Positions 17,013-25,503 of a stretch of 37,254 bases of DNA are shown one piece after another. Positions within the stretch are counted from its first letter, which is position 1; the number at the start of each line of letters is the position of its first letter. The stretch covers positions 1-37,254 of the forward strand of contig CACAAZ010000013.1 of the NCBI GenBank assembly GCA_902530685.1, read 5' to 3'. The position numbers were made by a program, and so were the translations under genes. This DNA is from an uncultured Alphaproteobacteria bacterium. GTDB lineage: Bacteria > Pseudomonadota > Alphaproteobacteria > HIMB59 > GCA-002718135. The notes under the pieces were generated by a model, which saw only the letters and a program-made list of their open reading frames with translations, was not told where the DNA came from and did no database searches.

Positions 17013-18864
17013 TAAAAATTTCAGTTAAATTTTCTAAGTAAGCAGATGGATTTGAAAGAATGTTACCATCCAATATATTAGCTTGATCTAAAATTAAATT
17101 TGAAGCTTTTTTATGGTCAATTTTTGTTAAATTTTGCGATAAATTTACAATCATCGGATGGTTTGGATTAATTTCAAGTATTTTTTTTGAAACAGGAGTT
17201 TTTTGATTATGCATTTTCATTAGTTTTTCCATATTTATATCCATTCCAGATTCTTCAGCTACAAGCAGAATTGGGCTTTTGGTTAATCTCTTAGATACAA
17301 TAACATCAGAAATAGTCTCTTTAAGCTCTGTTTTAAGTATGTTAATTAAATCATTGATTTTACTATCTATTTCTTTTTTATCTTCGTCTTTCTTACTTGA
17401 TTTTTCTCCAACTTTTGAAACATCAACCTTACCTTTGGTTATTGATTTAAATTCTAAATCTTTAAATTTATTTACGTTTTGTATCCAAAACTCATCTACT
17501 GCATCAACCATAAACAAAACTGGTATCTTTTTATCAGTGAAAACTTCTAATTGAGGGGAGTTTTTAATATGATCCTTATCAGTATTAGCAAAATAATAAA
17601 TTTCTTTCTGATCTTTAGCCATTAATTTAGTATACTCTTCAAGAGATATTTTTTTATCATTTAAAGAATTTTCAAACCTTAATAGCGGTAGGATTTTTTC
17701 ATGGTGATCATTATGTTCGTATAATCCTTCTTTTAAAACAGGACCAAAATTATTCCAAAATGTCTCAAATTTACCCTTTTCTTTCTTAGCTAAACTATCA
17801 ATTTCACTTAAAATTTTATTTGTAATACCTTTTTTTATTTTTGTAATAATAGGATTATTTTGAAGCATTTCTCTACTTATATTGAGAGATATATCTTGTG
17901 AGTCGACTACTCCTGGAATAAAACGTAACCAATTAGGAATTATGTCTTCGCAATCATCAGTGATAAAAACTTTTTGTACATATAATTTTATTTTATTTTT
18001 TCTGTCTGCATTGAATAAGTCCATAGGTTGATTTGTAGGAAAATAAAGTAAAGCTTTATAACTAATAACACCTTCAGCGTTATAATGAATAGTTTTTAAG
18101 GGATCATCAAAATTAAATGAAATATTATTATAAAATTGCTTATAATCTTCTTCTTTTATATCCTTTTTATCTTTTAGCCATAATGGACTACCTTCATTTA
18201 TTTTTTCTTCTTTTTCTTTATCGTCAAGGTCCTTAAGATAAATGGGAAAAGGAATATAATTTGAGTATTTTGTTATAATTGATCTTAAACGAAATGAATC
18301 TAAAAATTCATCAGCATCTTTCTTTATATTTAGAGTTATACATGTGCCTCTTTTATCTTTTTTAGCTTCTTCTATGGTATAGTTTTCTTTTCCATTAGAA
18401 GACCAAAGATTTGTTTCTTCATTTTCAGCATCTCTAGAAAGCACTTCAACATTATCTGCAACCATATATGAAGAATAAAAACCAACACCAAACTGCCCAA
18501 TTGCTGAAATATCATTACTTTTTTTATTTTTCATTGCTTCAATAAAATTACTAGTTCCTGATCTCGCTATAGTTCCTAAATTATCAATAAGTTCGTTTTT
18601 AGACATACCAATTCCATTATCTTCAATTTCAATAATTTTTTTCTTTTTTGAAACTCTGATATTTATTTTTAAATCCTTTTCATCTTTAAGAAGATTTTTT
18701 TTGGACAGTGATTGATATCTTAGTTTTTCGCAGGCATCTGCAGAATTAGATATTAATTCTCTCAAAAATATTTCCCTTTCGCTATAAAGAGAATTGGCAA
18801 CAAGATCTAAAAGCTTACTGACTTCAGCTTGAAATGTTAAATTTTCTTTAGTTTTTTCTGCCAT
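17005..18864 (-). CDS. htpG: HtpG, bacterial Hsp90 chaperone
   Basis: A 619-residue Hsp90 (E. coli HtpG is 624). The N-terminal GHKL ATPase has 'FLRELISNSADACEKLRY', 'IEDNGIGMSKNEL' and 'IGQFGVGFYSSYMV' as ATP-binding motifs, followed by the lid 'GTSNFIEAM'. The middle domain carries 'LNISREMLQNNPIITKIKKG', with the conserved SRE/Q region that contacts the gamma-phosphate. The C-terminal domain has the dimerising end. The charged linker between the N and middle domains is short, as usual in bacteria. It faces serA tail to tail. The 83-base upstream gap to the lipoprotein gene must hold both promoters; I could not identify a clear heat-shock sigma-32 site there. Confidence 0.97.
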   Translation of the reverse strand: MAEKTKENLTFQAEVSKLLDLVANSLYSEREIFLRELISNSADACEKLRYQSLSKKNLLKDEKDLKINIRVSKKKKIIEIEDNGIGMSKNELIDNLGTIARSGTSNFIEAMKNKKSNDISAIGQFGVGFYSSYMVADNVEVLSRDAENEETNLWSSNGKENYTIEEAKKDKRGTCITLNIKKDADEFLDSFRLRSIITKYSNYIPFPIYLKDLDDKEKEEKINEGSPLWLKDKKDIKEEDYKQFYNNISFNFDDPLKTIHYNAEGVISYKALLYFPTNQPMDLFNADRKNKIKLYVQKVFITDDCEDIIPNWLRFIPGVVDSQDISLNISREMLQNNPIITKIKKGITNKILSEIDSLAKKEKGKFETFWNNFGPVLKEGLYEHNDHHEKILPLLRFENSLNDKKISLEEYTKLMAKDQKEIYYFANTDKDHIKNSPQLEVFTDKKIPVLFMVDAVDEFWIQNVNKFKDLEFKSITKGKVDVSKVGEKSSKKDEDKKEIDSKINDLINILKTELKETISDVIVSKRLTKSPILLVAEESGMDINMEKLMKMHNQKTPVSKKILEINPNHPMIVNLSQNLTKIDHKKASNLILDQANILDGNILSNPSAYLENLTEIFIK

Positions 18865-18947
18865 TTTTGAAATTTAGGCATTCATATCTATAATTCAATA
18901 GTAAGCAATAATTTTTTGCCACATTTAAGACTATATAAGTAAAAGTT

Positions 18948-19580
18948 ATGGTATCTACATTTATAATGAAATTTGATAATTTTTTAAAATTATTATGTAT
19001 TACATTGTTATTTTTATATGCATGCACCTCAAATCAGTTAACAAATACTGCTGATAGTTGCATAATTTTTGATGAAAAGAAAAGCTGGTATAAAGCTACT
19101 AAAAATTCTTATGATAAATGGAATACCTCTATTGCATTCCAATTAGCAGTTATAAAACAAGAATCATCTTTTACTCAATTTGCAAAACCGAAAAGAAAAA
19201 AATTTTTAGGTTTAATACCAACCTCTAGACCATCAACTGCTTTTGGTTATGCACAAATAACAAATCCCACTTGGGATTGGTATAAGAATAAAACTGGAAA
19301 TCAAAATGCATCAAGGGCGAACTTTAAAGATGTAACCGATTTTATTGGCTGGTACACAACTCAGTCCGAAAATATGATTGGAATTTCAAAAAATGATTAC
19401 TATAATCAATATTTAGCATACCATGAAGGTCAAAACGGATGGTCGAAAGAGACATTTAAAAGTAAAGATTGGTTGATTGATGTTGCTAAAAATGTAGAAA
19501 GAAATACTAAGATGTTTAATAAACAACTAAAACAATGTGAAGAAAAACTAAATAAAAAAGGTTTCTTCGGAATACTATAA
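18948..19580 (+). CDS. Lytic transglycosylase-like lipoprotein (SLT fold)
   Basis: A 210-residue exported lipoprotein. The signal sequence ends in a lipobox 'FLYAC' with Cys26 as the lipid-modified residue, so the protein is anchored in a membrane facing the periplasm. A second in-frame ATG at 18966 gives a more usual signal start (MKFDNFLK) and may be the true one. The domain contains 'LAVIKQESSF' with Glu72 as likely catalytic acid and 'STAFGYAQITNPTWDWYK', the G-x-x-Q motif of SLT domains, plus 'YLAYHEGQNGW'. It should cut peptidoglycan between sugars. Its stop overlaps the next start (TAATG). Confidence 0.85.
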   Translation: MVSTFIMKFDNFLKLLCITLLFLYACTSNQLTNTADSCIIFDEKKSWYKATKNSYDKWNTSIAFQLAVIKQESSFTQFAKPKRKKFLGLIPTSRPSTAFGYAQITNPTWDWYKNKTGNQNASRANFKDVTDFIGWYTTQSENMIGISKNDYYNQYLAYHEGQNGWSKETFKSKDWLIDVAKNVERNTKMFNKQLKQCEEKLNKKGFFGIL

Positions 19581-20758
19581 TGCCAATTTTAAACAGTATA
19601 AATCAAATGCAAGATCAGATGACAAAATGGCGTCAAGATTTACATAAAATTCCTGAGATAGGTCTTCAAGAATTTGAAACATCTAAATATATCAAAAATA
19701 AGTTAAGTGAATTTAATATTAAATTTAAAGATGGTTACGCTAATACAGGTGTTGTTGCTTGGGTAGATGGTAATGAGTTTACTAATGATAAGACAATTGG
19801 TTTAAGGGCAGATTTTGACGCCCTTCCTATGTCAGAACAAAACGAATTTAATCATAAATCTCAAAATAAAGGTATGATGCATGGTTGTGGTCATGATGGT
19901 CATACCACAATGCTTCTTGGGGCGGCGAAATATCTAAGTGAAAATAATAATTTTAATGGAAGAGTATATTTCATTTTTCAACCAGGTGAAGAGGGTTTTG
20001 CTGGAGGAGAAAAAATGATTCAAGATGGTATGTTCGATGATTTTAAAATTGATGAAGTTTATGCACTTCATAATTGGCCTGAGTTACCTTTAGGTACGTT
20101 TGGTGTAAATAGTGGACCGATGATGGCAGCGGTTGATGAATTTGATATTATTGTAAAAGGAAAGGGTGGTCATGCTGCATCACCTCATCTGGCAATTGAT
20201 CCTGTGGTAATTTCTGCACAAGTTATTTCTGCTGTTCAAACAATTATAAGTAGATCCACAGATCCTGTTGATAAGGCTCTTATAAGTATTACAAAAATTA
20301 ATGCTGGTACAGCTTATAATGTAATCGATGATCAAGTAAAAATGGGCGGTACTATTAGAACTTTTCGAAGAGAAACACGAGCATACATAGAGCAAAGATT
20401 AAATGAATTATGTAAAGGTATAGCAGATGCACATGGTGCAGAGATAAAAATTGATTTTGATTTAGTTAATAAATATCCACCTACTATAAATTCTAAAGAA
20501 GAAACAAAATTTGCAGCAAATGTAGCTAAAGATTTAGTTGGTGATAATAAAGTTATTACTGATATTGACCCGTCAATGGGAGGAGAAGATTTTTCATATT
20601 TGTTGGAAAAAAAACCTGGCTCCTATCTTTATCTTGGTCAAGGAGATGAAGAACATAGTGCTCATCTACATACAACAAAGTATGATTTTAATGATAATTT
20701 ATTACCCATTGGTGTAAATTTTTGGGTAGACCTTGTTCAAAAATACTTTTCAAAGTAA
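19580..20758 (+). CDS. M20-family amidohydrolase (hippurate/IAA-amino acid hydrolase type)
   Basis: A 392-residue metal-dependent amidohydrolase of peptidase family M20D. Metal ligands are in 'HGCGHDGHTTMLLGAA' and 'FQPGEEGFAGGEKMI', with a later His in 'VYALHNWPELPLG'. The lid/dimerisation domain begins at 'VKGKGGHAASPH' and 'PSMGGEDFSYLL' supplies the last conserved segment. Relatives cleave N-acyl amino acids such as hippurate, N-acetyl amino acids or indole-acetyl conjugates. No signal peptide is seen, so it is cytoplasmic. The 1-base overlap with the transglycosylase (TAATG 19578-19582) suggests co-translation, but no functional link is obvious. Confidence 0.92.
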   Translation: MPILNSINQMQDQMTKWRQDLHKIPEIGLQEFETSKYIKNKLSEFNIKFKDGYANTGVVAWVDGNEFTNDKTIGLRADFDALPMSEQNEFNHKSQNKGMMHGCGHDGHTTMLLGAAKYLSENNNFNGRVYFIFQPGEEGFAGGEKMIQDGMFDDFKIDEVYALHNWPELPLGTFGVNSGPMMAAVDEFDIIVKGKGGHAASPHLAIDPVVISAQVISAVQTIISRSTDPVDKALISITKINAGTAYNVIDDQVKMGGTIRTFRRETRAYIEQRLNELCKGIADAHGAEIKIDFDLVNKYPPTINSKEETKFAANVAKDLVGDNKVITDIDPSMGGEDFSYLLEKKPGSYLYLGQGDEEHSAHLHTTKYDFNDNLLPIGVNFWVDLVQKYFSK

Positions 20759-20767
20759 TCTTAATTG

Positions 20768-21529
20768 ATGTTAAATTTTAGTGCGATTTATTCAATAATC
20801 GCATTTAGAATAAAAGAATTTCTTCAAGAGTATCATTATTCTTTATTAGCCCCTCTAACTACAAATCTTTTATTTATATTAGTTTTTATAACAGTAGAAA
20901 ATTATTACTCACTTTCTATGGATTCTAGATCTTTTGTTGAATTTATTGCTCCTGGATTAATCATTATGATAGTTGCTCAGGAAAGTTACGATAATTCGTC
21001 TGCTACTTTAATTCACATGAAACAAATTGGTTCTTTAGATGATTGGTTAATGGCACCTATCTATAGGATTGAAATATTAATATCATTAATATTCACATCT
21101 CTTATTATTGGAATTATTTTAGCATTATTAAATTATTTAATATTTACTTTTTTAATAGATATTGAAATTTATAATTTTTTTTATTTTTTTTACTACTTAT
21201 TTATAGTAATAATATTTTTTTCATGTTTAGGATGTTTCGTAGGAATTATTTTTAATTCTTGGGACTCACAAAGTACATTCTCGAGTTTTTTTGTTGCGCC
21301 AATTAATTTTTTATCAGGAACCTTTTTTTCAATAAATTATCTTCCTGATAATTTGAAGACTATACTTTTATATAATCCTTACTATTATGTTGTAAGTTTT
21401 TTTAGAAATTCATTTAATGATGAATTTTCATTTAATTTAGTTGAAAATATCTTTATACTACTCTTTATTTTAATAGCTTTGATTATTACATCATTTATTT
21501 TTTTCAAAGGTTTTAAAATTATTAAATGA
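20768..21529 (+). CDS. ABC-2 type transporter permease without adjacent ATPase
   Basis: A 253-residue membrane protein from the ATG at 20768 (a TTG at 20765 precedes it). It has the six-helix arrangement and signature of ABC-2 exporter permeases (YadH/NodJ type): 'FIAPGLIIMIVAQESYDNSS' early, 'GSLDDWLMAPIYRIEILIS' in the middle cytoplasmic loop and 'LSGTFFSINYLPDNLKTILL' before the last helices. Such permeases export polysaccharides, lipids or drugs with a separate ATPase. No ATPase of that type is in this window, so the partner must be encoded elsewhere. The stop overlaps the VTT gene (ATGA 21526-21529). Confidence 0.82.
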   Translation: MLNFSAIYSIIAFRIKEFLQEYHYSLLAPLTTNLLFILVFITVENYYSLSMDSRSFVEFIAPGLIIMIVAQESYDNSSATLIHMKQIGSLDDWLMAPIYRIEILISLIFTSLIIGIILALLNYLIFTFLIDIEIYNFFYFFYYLFIVIIFFSCLGCFVGIIFNSWDSQSTFSSFFVAPINFLSGTFFSINYLPDNLKTILLYNPYYYVVSFFRNSFNDEFSFNLVENIFILLFILIALIITSFIFFKGFKIIK

Positions 21530-22119
21530 TTGATGTTATCTTTAATTTTTTAATTCAATTTGATTTATTAATCAAAAATAATTTAGAATTGTCGTTAATT
21601 TTATATTTTTTATTTTCATTTTTGTTTTTTACATTTTCTCTACCTGGTAGTTTAATAATTATACTTGCATCAAGTTTCTTTTTTGGATTTATTACAGGTT
21701 TTATGATTAATATAACAACTATTGTTTTAGGCAGTTTATGTTTTTTTCTTTTTTTTAAAAATATATTTAAAAAATATTTCAATAAACAAATTGAAAAATT
21801 TAGTTATAAACTAAATAAAATTATTAAAAAATCATCTTTTGAATACTTAGTTTTATTACGACTTATCTTTGGAGTGCCATTATTTGTTCAAAATTTATTT
21901 TTATCAACATTAAATATTTCTAAAACTAAATTTATAATTTCATCTTTTATTGGTTTTACTCCTTATTTTCTTCTTTTTTCATTTATTGGTAATCAATTCT
22001 CTGACCTTATTGAAGTTAAAGAATTTCAACTTAGTAATATTTTATCATTTGAATTAATTTTAATTTTTTTACTATTAATTATTTTTTTGTTACTTAGAAT
22101 TTTTTTTAAATTTAAATAA
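21526..22119 (+). CDS. VTT-domain (TVP38/TMEM64, DedA-like) membrane protein
   Basis: A 197-residue membrane protein with the VTT/SNARE-associated Golgi domain. The re-entrant signature is visible as 'FSLPGSLIIILASSFFFG' and 'LLRLIFGVPLFVQNLFLS', followed by 'FIGFTPYFLLFSFIGNQ'. DedA and TVP38 relatives are linked to lipid scrambling or undecaprenyl-phosphate recycling and membrane homeostasis; which applies here is unknown. It is coupled by a 4-base overlap to the ABC-2 permease. Its end overlaps the reverse-strand gene that follows by 8 bases. Confidence 0.8.
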   Translation: MIDVIFNFLIQFDLLIKNNLELSLILYFLFSFLFFTFSLPGSLIIILASSFFFGFITGFMINITTIVLGSLCFFLFFKNIFKKYFNKQIEKFSYKLNKIIKKSSFEYLVLLRLIFGVPLFVQNLFLSTLNISKTKFIISSFIGFTPYFLLFSFIGNQFSDLIEVKEFQLSNILSFELILIFLLLIIFLLLRIFFKFK

Positions 22120-22495
22120 ATAGTTTTTTAAATCTTATTGAAATGAATAATAAATAAATAGTAACAATTATTGCAGCATAAATAGTTATATCAATAATTA
22201 TTAAATTATTTGCTGAAAATTCATTTGCTATTCTTGAATATATCAAAGTCGAAGTCTGTATTATTGATGTAATAATAATAACATTAAGTAATTTGATTGA
22301 GCCCTTTGTATTTAAGTAGATCATTAAAAGTCCAATAAATAAAAGACCTGTTATAGCTCCACCAAGATTTCTTAGCCATGCTATATTGGTATTTTCAGCT
22401 ACAGTTAAATTTACAAAACTGTATGGAAAAATTAAAAAATAAATTCCATAAATTAAAGAAAAAATTGATAAAAATAATATGCTTAATCTGATCAT
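22112..22495 (-). CDS. Small four-helix membrane protein (DUF4345-like)
   Basis: A 127-residue protein with four hydrophobic helices. The loop 'ENTNIAWLRNLGGAITGLLF' between helices 1 and 2 resembles the conserved 'D.RN.gG...G' segment of DUF4345 and related small membrane families. No function is known. It stands alone, convergent with the VTT gene and divergent from the next small membrane gene. Its first codons (MIRL) form an inverted repeat with those of that gene. Confidence 0.7.
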   Translation of the reverse strand: MIRLSILFLSIFSLIYGIYFLIFPYSFVNLTVAENTNIAWLRNLGGAITGLLFIGLLMIYLNTKGSIKLLNVIIITSIIQTSTLIYSRIANEFSANNLIIIDITIYAAIIVTIYLLFISIRFKKLFI

Positions 22496-22574
22496 CTACT
22501 AAAAACTATTTATTAAGATATAATTAGTATTGCAAATTAATTATTACTAAATATAAAAAATATATGATCAGATT
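22485..22574. repeat. 11-bp inverted repeat across two divergent starts
   Basis: AATCTGATCAT (22485-22495) is the exact reverse complement of ATGATCAGATT (22564-22574). Each copy starts on the ATG of one of two divergent genes, so both proteins begin Met-Ile-Arg-Leu. The 68 bases between them hold the promoter region, with a TATAAT at 22519-22524. It may be chance plus codon constraint. Confidence 0.6.
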
Positions 22575-22797
22575 GTTAATAGTTTTAATTGTTATAGTAG
22601 TTATACTATTTATTTTGAGATCAAGAGCCAAATCACAATATAATAATTACGGTAACTTTTATAGAAATTTAATTCTGATAGTCATAATTGGAGGTATAAT
22701 CTTCTTCCTTGCAACAACTGGAAAATTCTTGATACCACAGTTATTAAATCTTATTAAAGTTGGTTTACCATTTTTGACAAAATTAATAGGAATATAA
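22564..22797 (+). CDS. Small two-helix membrane protein, unknown
   Basis: A 77-residue protein with a membrane segment at about 3-18, a hydrophilic linker 'RSRAKSQYNNYGNFYRN', a second segment at about 36-55 and a short amphipathic tail ending in 'VGLPFLTKLIGI'. The layout recalls the membrane-anchored N-terminus of alphaproteobacterial DnaJ-domain proteins, but no J domain (HPD motif) follows. The stop overlaps the PhyH start (TAATG 22795-22799), supporting a real, co-translated gene. Function unknown. Confidence 0.65.
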   Translation: MIRLLIVLIVIVVILFILRSRAKSQYNNYGNFYRNLILIVIIGGIIFFLATTGKFLIPQLLNLIKVGLPFLTKLIGI

Positions 22798-23660
22798 TGA
22801 AATATTTTTCAACAAATGATTTACCCTTAAATGATGAAATGATTAATTTTTGGAATAATAATGGATACTTGGTTATTGAAAATTTCAACACAGATAAAGA
22901 ATGTGATGAATTAATGGAACGAGCATCATATCTTATCGAACATAATAATTTTAATAATCAAAAATCTATTTTTGATACAGTCAATCAAGCTCATAACGAT
23001 GATAGTTATTTTTTAGAATCAGGAGATAAAATTCGTTTTTTCTTTGAAGAAAAAGCTAATTTAAATGATGACAATATAGAAGAGAATAAACATTTTATTG
23101 TAAATAAAATTGGTCATGCGTTGCATGACCTAGATAAAGTTTTTTATAAATTCTCTCATAAACAAAAACTTCAAGATATTGCTTTATCACTTGGTTTCTC
23201 AAAACCAAAATTACTTCAGTCTATGTATATTTTTAAGCAACCAAAAATTGGTGGTGAAGTAGTTTGTCATCAAGATTCTACTTTTTTATATACTGAGCCA
23301 GAAAGTACTATTGGTTTTTGGTTTGCATTAGAAGACGCAAATAAAACAAACGGATGCTTACAGGTTGCAAGCGGAGGTCATAAAGGCCCATTAAGAAAAC
23401 TTTTTAAAAAAGTAGATGGTAAAATGCAAATGATAGATTTAAAAGATGAGCCATTTCCTGAAACTGATACTTTTGTAGAAGTAAAAAAAGGATCACTTGT
23501 TTTATTACATGGTAGACTTCCTCATTATTCATGTGAGAACACAAGTTTAAAATCAAGACATGCTTACACAATTCATGTAATTGATAATAACAACGAATAT
23601 CCTGAATGGAATTGGTTACAAAGATCTTCAATACCTCTTAAAAGTTTTATTAATGACTAA
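22797..23660 (+). CDS. Phytanoyl-CoA dioxygenase (PhyH) family oxygenase
   Basis: A 287-residue non-heme Fe(II)/2-oxoglutarate dioxygenase. Iron ligands are His158 and Asp160 in 'VVCHQDSTFLYTEP' and a distal His, probably His243, in 'LPHYSCENTSLKSRHAYT', whose Arg would bind 2-oxoglutarate. 'TIGFWFALEDANKTNGCLQV' is the typical strand between them. The family hydroxylates varied small molecules, often lipids or phosphonates; the substrate is open. The stop overlaps the start of the nucleoside hydrolase (ATGACTAA 23653-23660), an arrangement that hints at a shared substrate route but does not prove it. Confidence 0.9.
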   Translation: MKYFSTNDLPLNDEMINFWNNNGYLVIENFNTDKECDELMERASYLIEHNNFNNQKSIFDTVNQAHNDDSYFLESGDKIRFFFEEKANLNDDNIEENKHFIVNKIGHALHDLDKVFYKFSHKQKLQDIALSLGFSKPKLLQSMYIFKQPKIGGEVVCHQDSTFLYTEPESTIGFWFALEDANKTNGCLQVASGGHKGPLRKLFKKVDGKMQMIDLKDEPFPETDTFVEVKKGSLVLLHGRLPHYSCENTSLKSRHAYTIHVIDNNNEYPEWNWLQRSSIPLKSFIND

Positions 23661-24597
23661 AAAAATAATTTTAGATTGTGATCCAGGTCATGATGATGCT
23701 GTAGCAATAATGTTAGCTGCTTCTTCTAAAGAGATTGACTTACTGGGTATCACCTGTGTTGGTGGAAATAGTGGTTTAAATAATACAGTAAATAATGCTC
23801 TTAAAGTTTGTACTTTAATTGAAAGAACGGACATCAAAGTTTACTCTGGTGCAAATAAACCTATTCATTATGAATTATTTACAGCTGAATATGTTCACGG
23901 AAAAACTGGATTAGATAAAAAAGGTGATCCTATAATAATAGATACAAATTATAAACCTCAAGATAAACATGCAGTTAATTTCATAGTAGAAACTTGTAAA
24001 TCTTCAAGAGAGCAAATTTACTTATGTCCAACAGGACCTCTTACAAATATTGCCTTAAGTTTAAAAAAAGATCCGTCTATTAAAGAAAATATAAAAGAAA
24101 TAGTTTTTATGGGTGGGGCTGCTATGTGCTTAGGAAATACTACACCTTCAGCTGAATTTAATATTTATGTGGATCCACATGCAGCTAATATTGTTTTAGA
24201 ATCAGGTATTCCTTTAACAATGATGGGTTTAGATGTTACTCATCAGGTCAATGTAAATTCAAAAATTATCAAATCAATGAATGAAAATAAAAATAAAAGT
24301 TCTAAGTTTTTTGGAGAACTAATGGAATTTTATACAATATTTCATAAAGAATTGTACGAAACTGAGGAAACTCCTTTGCATGACCCATGTGTCATTGCAT
24401 ATTTGTTAGATCCATCTATTTTTAGTGGAAAAGAAGTTAATGTCACAGTTGAAGAAAATTCTGAATTAACAAGAGGGGAGACTGTTGTTGATTGGCTAGG
24501 TGTTACTAAAAGACCAGTAAATTGTTTTGTGATGATTGAAGCTAATGATGAAAAATTTTTTCAATTACTTAAAGCTAAATTATCGTTATTACCTTAA
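23653..24597 (+). CDS. Inosine-uridine type nucleoside hydrolase
   Basis: A 314-residue nucleoside N-ribohydrolase from the ATG at 23653; longer starts inside the PhyH gene add residues unrelated to the family. The calcium-binding N-terminus is 'LDCDPGHDDAVAIMLAA' (DxDxxxDD). 'FMGGAAMCLGNTTPSAEFNI' (Asn/Glu contacts to ribose) and 'LHDPCVIAYLLDPSIF' (His near the base, Asp for calcium) follow. It splits nucleosides into ribose and base in the cytoplasm. The neighbouring psuG and psuK on the other strand handle pseudouridine, so this stretch is a nucleoside breakdown region. Its TAA shares TTAA 24594-24597 with psuG. Confidence 0.93.
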   Translation: MTKKIILDCDPGHDDAVAIMLAASSKEIDLLGITCVGGNSGLNNTVNNALKVCTLIERTDIKVYSGANKPIHYELFTAEYVHGKTGLDKKGDPIIIDTNYKPQDKHAVNFIVETCKSSREQIYLCPTGPLTNIALSLKKDPSIKENIKEIVFMGGAAMCLGNTTPSAEFNIYVDPHAANIVLESGIPLTMMGLDVTHQVNVNSKIIKSMNENKNKSSKFFGELMEFYTIFHKELYETEETPLHDPCVIAYLLDPSIFSGKEVNVTVEENSELTRGETVVDWLGVTKRPVNCFVMIEANDEKFFQLLKAKLSLLP

Positions 24598-25502
24598 CTA
24601 TAAAAACTCTTTGCAATCTTTCCAGCTAAATTCGCATTATTAATTATTAAAGATACATTAGCATTTAGAGTTTCATTTTTTGATTGTTCGTTAATTTCTT
24701 TTATGAGAAACGGGGTTAATTCTTTTCCAATAATATTTTTTCTATCAGCTTTTATTGTTGCATTATTTATCCATTTTTTTACGTCATTTTTATTAAGTGC
24801 TTTTTCTAATGGAACTTTATTAAATATGAGAATTGATTTTTTATTTCCCATATTTTCATTGAGTTTTAAAAAAGAAGAAATTTCATGAATTTCATCAAAT
24901 TTATTATCAACTTTATTTTCTGTTTCTTCATACCAAAAACCAGGCATATAATTTGTTTGATAACCAATTCTTGTAATTCCTAAAGTTTCAAGAAGTTCAT
25001 TTGTTTTACTTATATCTAAAATAGATTTAGCACCACTACAGATTACAAAATTTGAATTCTCAGATAGTGCATATAGATCTGCAGATACATCATTGGTATT
25101 TTCAGCATTTAGATGCACACCACCAATTCCTCCTGTTGCAAAAAATCTTATTTGAAATTTAGAAGCTATAGAAATTGTACTTGCTACTGTTGTAGCAGCA
25201 TTTTCTTTATTAAATATTGATAAATTTATATTGTGGTTTGAAACTTTTTGTACATTTTTTTCTTTTGCTAATATTTCAATGTCTTCTTCCGATAATCCTA
25301 TTTTAACCTTACCTCTAATTATTCCTATTGTTGCAGCAATTGCACCGTTATCTTCAACAGCCTTTATAGACTCATTTGCGACTTTAATATTTTCTGGAAA
25401 GGGTAATCCATGACTAATCAACGTACTTTCTAAAGCTACTATTGGTTTTTTTCTATTTATTGCTTCTTGAATTTTTTTACTTAAATCAAATAATTCATGC
25501 AT
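24594..25502 (-). CDS. psuG: Pseudouridine-5'-phosphate glycosidase
   Basis: About 302 residues from the ATG at 25502; a GTG at 25514 would add four residues and overlap psuK. The protein opens with 'KKPIVALESTLISHGLPFPE', the clearest PsuG signature, followed by 'GAIAATIGIIRGKVKIGLS'. 'FFATGGIGGVHLNAENT' and 'DISADLYALSENSNFVICSGAKSI'-like segments carry the manganese and phosphate contacts. It reversibly splits pseudouridine 5'-phosphate into uracil and ribose 5-phosphate. The ATG lies one base after the psuK stop, so kinase and glycosidase are made together, as expected for the pathway. Confidence 0.95.
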   Translation of the reverse strand: MHELFDLSKKIQEAINRKKPIVALESTLISHGLPFPENIKVANESIKAVEDNGAIAATIGIIRGKVKIGLSEEDIEILAKEKNVQKVSNHNINLSIFNKENAATTVASTISIASKFQIRFFATGGIGGVHLNAENTNDVSADLYALSENSNFVICSGAKSILDISKTNELLETLGITRIGYQTNYMPGFWYEETENKVDNKFDEIHEISSFLKLNENMGNKKSILIFNKVPLEKALNKNDVKKWINNATIKADRKNIIGKELTPFLIKEINEQSKNETLNANVSLIINNANLAGKIAKSFYS

Positions 25503-25503
25503 A

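Noticed and set aside
18865-18947. A heat-shock sigma-32 promoter for htpG
   Set aside because: No convincing -35/-10 pair with proper spacing was found on the reverse strand of this 83-base gap.
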